NCBI GenBank assembly: GCA_030643245.1
Contig: DAOWME010000123.1
Span: 1 to 8,688 of the forward strand
Direction of reading: 5' to 3'
Length of the DNA stretch: 8,688 nucleotides
Source of the DNA: Deltaproteobacteria bacterium
GTDB lineage: Bacteria; Desulfobacterota; UBA8473
Shown here: positions 4,343 through 8,688 of the stretch, in pieces
How the letters are laid out: each line of letters begins with the position of its first letter
Position numbering within the stretch: position 1 is the first letter of the stretch
Translations under genes and position numbers: made by a program
The notes under the pieces: generated by a model
Databases searched by the model: none
Told to the model about the DNA's origin: nothing
Seen by the model: the letters and a program-made list of their open reading frames with translations, nothing else

Positions 4343-6781
4343 ATGTATTTAAAAGAACGGAAGATACCTGTCAGCATAGAAGATGAGATGAAACAATCCT
4401 ATATGGATTATGCCATGAGTGTCATCGTGGGCAGGGCCTTACCCGATGTCAGGGACGGATTAAAACCCGTCCACCGCAGGATCCTCTATGCTATGAAAGA
4501 CATGGGCAACGATTGGAATAAGCCCTACAAGAAATCCGCCCGGCTCGTCGGTGATGTTATCGGCAAGTATCATCCCCATGGCGACGCAGCCGTTTACGAT
4601 ACCATAGTTCGTATGGCCCAGGATTTTTCCATGCGCTATCTTCTTATCGATGGCCAGGGAAACTTCGGTTCCATCGACGGAGACCCCGCTGCAGCCATGA
4701 GATATACAGAGATACGCATGGCGCGATTAGCCTCTGAGCTTCTGGCAGACATCGAGAAAGAGACAGTGGATTTCGTCCCTACTTATGACAATTCCTCCAT
4801 GGAGCCCACAGTCTTGCCGGCCAAGCTCCCGGCTCTCTTGATTAACGGTTCTTCGGGGATTGCCGTGGGAATGGCCACAAACATACCGCCTCATAACCTG
4901 GTAGAGGTTCTGGACGGAATCATTGCAATGGTAGACAACCCGGATATCACTATCGATGAGTTGATGGAACTGATACCGGGCCCGGATTTTCCCACTGCCG
5001 GATTCATCTGTGGTAAAACCGGTATCAAGTCTGCTTATGAGACCGGAAGGGGAATAATACGTCTGAGAGCCAGGGCGAATGTGGAAAAGAACAAAGCGAG
5101 CAATAAAGAAAGCATAGTCATTTCAGAACTTCCCTACCAGACAAACAAGGCAAAACTGCTGGAAACAATAGCCGCCTTGTCAAGACAGAAGAAGATAGAG
5201 GGGATCTCAGAGCTTAGAGACGAGTCGGACAGAGAAGGGATAAGGGTCGTCATCGAACTGAAGAGGGATGAAACGGCAAAGGTTATCCTCAACCAGCTCT
5301 ACCAACATACCCAGATGCAGGTGAGCTTTGGGATAATAATGTTGGCCATTGTCGGGGGACAGCCGAAGCTTCTCAACTTGAAGGCTGTCCTCTCTAATTT
5401 CTTAAACCACAGAAAAGAGATCATCATAAGAAGGACAGCCTTCGACTTGAGGAAGGCTGAGAGCAGGGCCCATATCCTTGAGGGGTTAAGGGTTGCCCTG
5501 GAAAATCTCGATGAAATCATAAACCTTATCAAGGCCTCGGAAAACCCAAAAGTAGCCAAAGAACGCCTTATGAGTAAATTTTCCCTCTCTGAATTACAGG
5601 CCCAGGCAATCCTGGACATGAAACTCCAGAGACTGACCGCACTTGAACAGGACAAGATCACCAAAGAGTACACGGAGATAAAGAAACTCATAGAAGAATA
5701 CAGAGAGATCCTGGCAAGTGAACTGCTTGTCTTGAACATCATTGTGGAAGAGTTGGAGGCCCAAAAGAAGCTCTATGGTGATGAGAGGAGAACCGAGATA
5801 TTAGAAGAGAATGCCGAGATTGCTCTCGAGGACATGATCGTTGAAGAGGACATGGTGATAACCATTACCCACAGTGGATACATAAAGAGAAACTCCATAA
5901 GCCTATACAGAAGTCAGGCCCGTGGCGGTAAAGGAAAGATGGGGACAACCCCGAACAGTTCGGATTTTGTGGAACACCTCTTCGTCGCCTCTACCCGAGA
6001 ACATATACTCTTCTTTACGGACAAGGGTAAGGTCTTTTGGCTCAGGGTCTATGAGATCCCTCAAGCCGGTCGAATATCCAGGGGAAAGGCTATTGTGAAC
6101 CTATTGAGCCTCACTTCCGATGAAAATATCTCTGCGATCCTCCCCGTACGGGAGTTTTTAGACGAAAAATACGTCACCATGGCGACAAGAAACGGGATCA
6201 TAAAGAAGACACGTCTCACCGCCTATAGTCATCCCCGCGCAAGCGGCATAGTTGCCATTAGTATTGATGAGTCAGACGCCCTGATCTCTGTCAGGCTCAC
6301 AGACGGGGATCAGCATATCTTCCTTGGCACCAAGTCGGGAAAGGCCATAAGGTTCGAAGAGAATCAGGTTAGGGGCACTGGAAGAACAACCAGGGGAGTT
6401 AAAGGCATCAACCTCGACAAAGACGATGAACTCATCGGCATGGAGATCATAGATGATGACACGACCATCCTTGTGGTCACGGAAAACGGTATCGGTAAAA
6501 GGACAAAAGGGTCGGAGTACAGAGCGCAAAGAGGGGGGGGGTGGGGGGTCATTACTTTAAAAACTACCCAAAAGAACGGACATGTTATCGGCATAAGACA
6601 GGTAACCGATGATGATGATCTCATGTTGATCACGGTCCAGGGAAAAATAATCAGAATTCGGGCCAGGGATCTTCCCATGAGAGGAAGAAACACCCAGGGG
6701 GTCAAGTTGATTGATTTGGGAATGGAAGAGAAGGTCGCAAGGATAGCCAAGGTAGTGGAGAATGAGCAAGACAACGGCTGA
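4343..6781 (+). CDS. gyrA: DNA gyrase subunit A (breakage-reunion and DNA-wrapping subunit)
   Basis: GyrA cleaves and rejoins both DNA strands and wraps DNA to make supercoiling directional. The protein is 812 aa. The breakage-reunion part (about 1-490) has the R120-Y121 pair (Y121 is the catalytic tyrosine, E. coli Y122), the winged-helix stretch KYHPHGDAAVYD (75-86) and I173 in SGIAVGMATNIPPHN (intercalating Ile174 in E. coli). The C-terminal beta-pinwheel (about 495-800) starts with a GyrA box QARGGKG (525-531), which marks gyrase rather than ParC. The acidic tail is very short (NEQDNG). GAGGAG (4334-4339) lies only 3 bases before the ATG, but an in-frame TGA at 4310 excludes a longer form. 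Oddities: A82 stands where E. coli has S83, and a blade motif is encoded by G9-T-G6 (6533-6548), placing W734 in GGGWGV. It follows gyrB by 50 bp and overlaps the next gene by 20 bp. Confidence 0.97.
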   Translation: MYLKERKIPVSIEDEMKQSYMDYAMSVIVGRALPDVRDGLKPVHRRILYAMKDMGNDWNKPYKKSARLVGDVIGKYHPHGDAAVYDTIVRMAQDFSMRYLLIDGQGNFGSIDGDPAAAMRYTEIRMARLASELLADIEKETVDFVPTYDNSSMEPTVLPAKLPALLINGSSGIAVGMATNIPPHNLVEVLDGIIAMVDNPDITIDELMELIPGPDFPTAGFICGKTGIKSAYETGRGIIRLRARANVEKNKASNKESIVISELPYQTNKAKLLETIAALSRQKKIEGISELRDESDREGIRVVIELKRDETAKVILNQLYQHTQMQVSFGIIMLAIVGGQPKLLNLKAVLSNFLNHRKEIIIRRTAFDLRKAESRAHILEGLRVALENLDEIINLIKASENPKVAKERLMSKFSLSELQAQAILDMKLQRLTALEQDKITKEYTEIKKLIEEYREILASELLVLNIIVEELEAQKKLYGDERRTEILEENAEIALEDMIVEEDMVITITHSGYIKRNSISLYRSQARGGKGKMGTTPNSSDFVEHLFVASTREHILFFTDKGKVFWLRVYEIPQAGRISRGKAIVNLLSLTSDENISAILPVREFLDEKYVTMATRNGIIKKTRLTAYSHPRASGIVAISIDESDALISVRLTDGDQHIFLGTKSGKAIRFEENQVRGTGRTTRGVKGINLDKDDELIGMEIIDDDTTILVVTENGIGKRTKGSEYRAQRGGGWGVITLKTTQKNGHVIGIRQVTDDDDLMLITVQGKIIRIRARDLPMRGRNTQGVKLIDLGMEEKVARIAKVVENEQDNG
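6533..6548 (+). repeat. G9-T-G6 tract inside gyrA
   Basis: Nine G, one T and six G in a row encode Gly-Gly-Gly-Trp-Gly at residues 731-735 of the GyrA C-terminal domain. The reading frame runs through cleanly to a normal GyrA end. A tract of this purity is prone to replication slippage and sequencing error and could form a G-quadruplex on the + strand. Confidence 0.85.
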
Positions 6782-7586
6782 ATGTAAATTTCTCAGGCGC
6801 ATGTGGACGGTTTTGGGACTGGTGATCATCCCCCTTGTGGTAGCTGACAGCTGCACAAATAAACCTGCTCAACGTCACCTTTCGCGTGCCGAAAGATTGA
6901 GGGATGAAGGAACATACCTTGAGGCATGTAAGGAATACCAAAAGATAGAGATCAAATATCCTGAGAGCCCCCTCGCAGGTAACGCACTTTTCGAACAGGG
7001 GATCACCTATTATCTTTTTCTCAACGATTACAAGAGCGCCCTTGAAGCCTTCCAGAGATTGATCTCTTCCCACCCCGATTCCGGATTTTGCGTTACCGCC
7101 CAAAATCATGTTGCAGAAATCCACATGACATTGATGGATTTCAAGAAAGCTGTCGTAGAATACCAGAAGATCCTCGATAACCATCCCGGGAGAGAGGATG
7201 CAGATGGATTTCATTATCAGATTGCCCAATGCTACTTCCACATTAACGACTTCAGACAGGCCAGGGTGGAGTACGGTATTCTCCTGGAAAATTTTCCCCG
7301 CACAAAACTGGCCAGTGACGTCTATTCTCAGATCGCCACTTGTAATTACCTGGAAGGGCGACTGGAGGAAGCCGTTGAATCCTACAGAGAGGTGATCAGG
7401 AGGTTTCCCAAAGACAAGGCTTCGATCCACGCACAGTTTGGGATTGCCAGTTGTCTGGAGGAAATGGAAAAGCTCCCCAAGGCACTCGATGCCTATGAGA
7501 AAATCCTTGACCATTATGGAGACAAAAAAGTGGTCCAGATAAGGATCGATAGCATAAGAAAGAGATTGGAAAAAAGGAACCGATGA
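6762..7586 (+). CDS. TPR-repeat protein, probable envelope lipoprotein (BamD/CpoB-like)
   Basis: A 274-aa protein with an N-terminal hydrophobic segment (about 14-29) after the basic K9-x-x-R12-R13, followed by Cys31 in VADSC. This resembles a lipoprotein signal, though the lipobox is atypical (A-D-S-C, Asp at -2). The rest is about six helical TPR-type repeats (roughly 41-68, 73-106, 111-143, 148-180, 185-217, 222-254). Each has the A-x-x-x-Y/F-x-x-I/L pattern and most end in a Pro-containing turn (YPESP, HPDSG, FPRTK, FPKDK), the style of BamD and CpoB/YbgF. ATG 6762 is chosen over the in-frame ATG 6801 because the shorter form loses the positive n-region. GGAG is only one base upstream, so initiation probably relies on coupling to gyrA, which it overlaps by 20 bp. 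The specific role is unknown; beta-barrel assembly or Tol-Pal-linked functions are inference from family resemblance. Confidence 0.8.
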   Translation: MSKTTAECKFLRRMWTVLGLVIIPLVVADSCTNKPAQRHLSRAERLRDEGTYLEACKEYQKIEIKYPESPLAGNALFEQGITYYLFLNDYKSALEAFQRLISSHPDSGFCVTAQNHVAEIHMTLMDFKKAVVEYQKILDNHPGREDADGFHYQIAQCYFHINDFRQARVEYGILLENFPRTKLASDVYSQIATCNYLEGRLEEAVESYREVIRRFPKDKASIHAQFGIASCLEEMEKLPKALDAYEKILDHYGDKKVVQIRIDSIRKRLEKRNR

Positions 7587-8593
7587 ATAGAAAGATAGGG
7601 GTTATAGGAGCGGGGAGCTGGGGTACCACCCTGGCAAACCTTCTGGCCGAAAAGGGCTATCATGTTACCCTATGGGTATTTGAACCGGACCTATGCGAGA
7701 CAATAAAAGAAAAAGCTGAAAATACGGTTTATCTCCCGGGATTCAAACTGCCCGGGAATATTAATCCGACCACGTCTATTGCCGAGGCCTGCGTTGATAA
7801 AGAGGTGCTCGTTTCAGTTACGCCTTCTCACGTGGTAAGAACCGTTATCTCCCAAACCCTGCCCCACCTGTCGGATAAGTCCGTCATAGTCAGCGCCTCA
7901 AAGGGCATTGAGACCGATACCCTGATGCCCATGTCCCTCGTATTGAAAGATCTCCTGCCCGCCAAAATGCACAAAAACCTGGTCTACCTGTCGGGCCCTA
8001 GTTTTGCCAGAGAAGTCATCAAGAAAACCCCCACAGCCGTGTCTGTTGCCTCGGAAAACATCGAGGCAGCCGAAGCTGTCCAGAGGACCTTTGCAACCCC
8101 TTACTTCAGGGTCTACACAAGCTCGGATGTTACAGGAGTGGAGCTGGGGGGAGCGCTCAAGAACGTTATCGCCATTGCCGCCGGCGTATCCGACGGATTG
8201 GGCCTGGGTCATAATACCAGGGCCGCCCTGATCACCCGCGGGCTGGCCGAAATCACCCGCCTGGGCGTTCAAATGGGGGCAAACCCCCTGACACTTTCAG
8301 GCCTTGCCGGCCTGGGAGATCTCGTCCTCACATGTACCGGAGACCTCAGCAGAAACAGGTCAGTGGGTCTGCGGTTGGGAAAAGGGATGAAATTAAAAGG
8401 GATCCTGGAAGAGATGAAGATGGTGGCCGAGGGCTTGAAAACCACCAATGCAGTATATCACATCGCCAGGAAACTCCATGTTGAGATGCCCATCACTGAA
8501 CAGATATATAGTCTGCTATACGAAGATAAGCCGGCCGGCGAAGTAGTGCATGAATTGATGACCAGAGACCTGAAATGTGAGTTGGAATATTAG
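7583..8593 (+). CDS. gpsA: NAD(P)-dependent glycerol-3-phosphate dehydrogenase
   Basis: GpsA reduces dihydroxyacetone phosphate to sn-glycerol-3-phosphate, the backbone precursor of phospholipids, in the cytoplasm. At 336 aa it has the family's usual length. The N-terminal Rossmann domain starts with the nucleotide-binding GAGSWG (9-14), followed by VSASKGIE (103-110, with conserved K107) and SGPSFA (137-142). The C-terminal helical catalytic domain has GVELGGALKNV (185-195) with catalytic K193, NTRAALITRG (211-220), LAGLGDLVLTCTG (241-253, with D246), SRNRS (256-260) and VAEG (281-284). All key residues are present. The ATG shares an ATGA with the stop of the TPR gene, and AAGGA (7574-7578) lies 4 bases upstream, which indicates translational coupling. 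The stop codon TAG runs into a G8 tract (8593-8600). Confidence 0.97.
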   Translation: MNRKIGVIGAGSWGTTLANLLAEKGYHVTLWVFEPDLCETIKEKAENTVYLPGFKLPGNINPTTSIAEACVDKEVLVSVTPSHVVRTVISQTLPHLSDKSVIVSASKGIETDTLMPMSLVLKDLLPAKMHKNLVYLSGPSFAREVIKKTPTAVSVASENIEAAEAVQRTFATPYFRVYTSSDVTGVELGGALKNVIAIAAGVSDGLGLGHNTRAALITRGLAEITRLGVQMGANPLTLSGLAGLGDLVLTCTGDLSRNRSVGLRLGKGMKLKGILEEMKMVAEGLKTTNAVYHIARKLHVEMPITEQIYSLLYEDKPAGEVVHELMTRDLKCELEY

Positions 8594-8635
8594 GGGGGGG
8601 CATCCTTCATTTGCCAGTTTACACTTTTTCAATTC

Positions 8636-8662
8636 TGGATTCCCGCCTTCGCGGGAATGACA
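8636..8662. repeat. REP-like palindromic repeat, single arm
   Basis: An exact 27-base copy of 1505-1531, forming a hairpin with stem 8639-8646/8651-8658 and loop CTTC. It begins 43 bases after the gpsA stop. The hairpin is strong (8 perfect pairs, 5 of them G-C) but is followed by GACAATAAAG rather than a T-run, so it is not a canonical intrinsic terminator. It could protect the 3' end of the operon mRNA. A second arm may lie beyond the window. Confidence 0.7.
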
Positions 8663-8688
8663 ATAAAGAAATAGTGCATAAAGTTCCG

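Noticed and set aside
6702..7514. A 270-codon open frame on the minus strand opposite the TPR gene
   Set aside because: It is antisense to a gene with clear TPR repeats, overlaps the gyrA end, and its translation has no recognisable domain. It is a shadow frame.
8639..8658. Intrinsic terminator after gpsA
   Set aside because: The stem is strong but no T-run follows, and the same hairpin occurs at 1508-1527 in a non-terminal setting, so it is better read as a dispersed REP-like repeat.

Overview
The window is a housekeeping block from a bacterial chromosome. Five genes lie on the + strand: rsmG (16S rRNA methyltransferase), gyrB and gyrA (both DNA gyrase subunits), a TPR protein that is probably a lipoprotein, and gpsA (glycerol-3-phosphate dehydrogenase). 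The GyrB is long (803 aa) and carries the large TOPRIM insert typical of Gram-negative gyrases. The gyrA / BamD-CpoB-like TPR protein / gpsA arrangement and the protein style suggest a Gram-negative bacterium, perhaps of the Desulfobacterota (former Deltaproteobacteria). That placement is inference; nothing here is a taxonomic marker I could check.

Layout. 1-525 is non-coding and packed with repeats: a possible element remnant, a ~140-bp imperfect palindrome (207-347), a good sigma70-type promoter (351-379) and a shortened, inverted copy of a 110-bp repeat (384-454 or slightly beyond). rsmG follows from a TTG start (526-1185). 1186-1880 is a 695-bp spacer with two full 110-bp copies of the same repeat (1302-1411 and 1702-1811), a REP-like GC hairpin (1468-1531), a perfect 16-bp palindrome (1641-1656) and a near-consensus promoter for gyrB (1662-1690). 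gyrB (1881-4292) and gyrA (4343-6781) are 50 bp apart. The TPR gene (6762-7586) overlaps gyrA by 20 bp and gpsA (7583-8593) by 4 bp (ATGA), so gyrB-gyrA-TPR-gpsA looks like one transcription unit. The window ends with a second copy of the 27-bp REP-like core (8636-8662).

Functionally, GyrB and GyrA form the A2B2 topoisomerase that introduces negative supercoils. RsmG modifies 16S rRNA, GpsA makes sn-glycerol-3-phosphate for phospholipid synthesis, and the TPR protein probably acts at the cell envelope.

The genes are ordinary. The most unusual content is non-coding: a 110-bp family with terminal inverted repeats, whose copies begin within a few bases of the predicted transcription starts of both rsmG and gyrB. 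The gyrB copy would be transcribed as a closed hairpin leader. Secondary points are natural variants at quinolone-determining positions in both gyrase subunits and a G9-T-G6 tract inside gyrA. I see no tRNA, rRNA, CRISPR array, phage or transposase gene, and no DnaA-box cluster.
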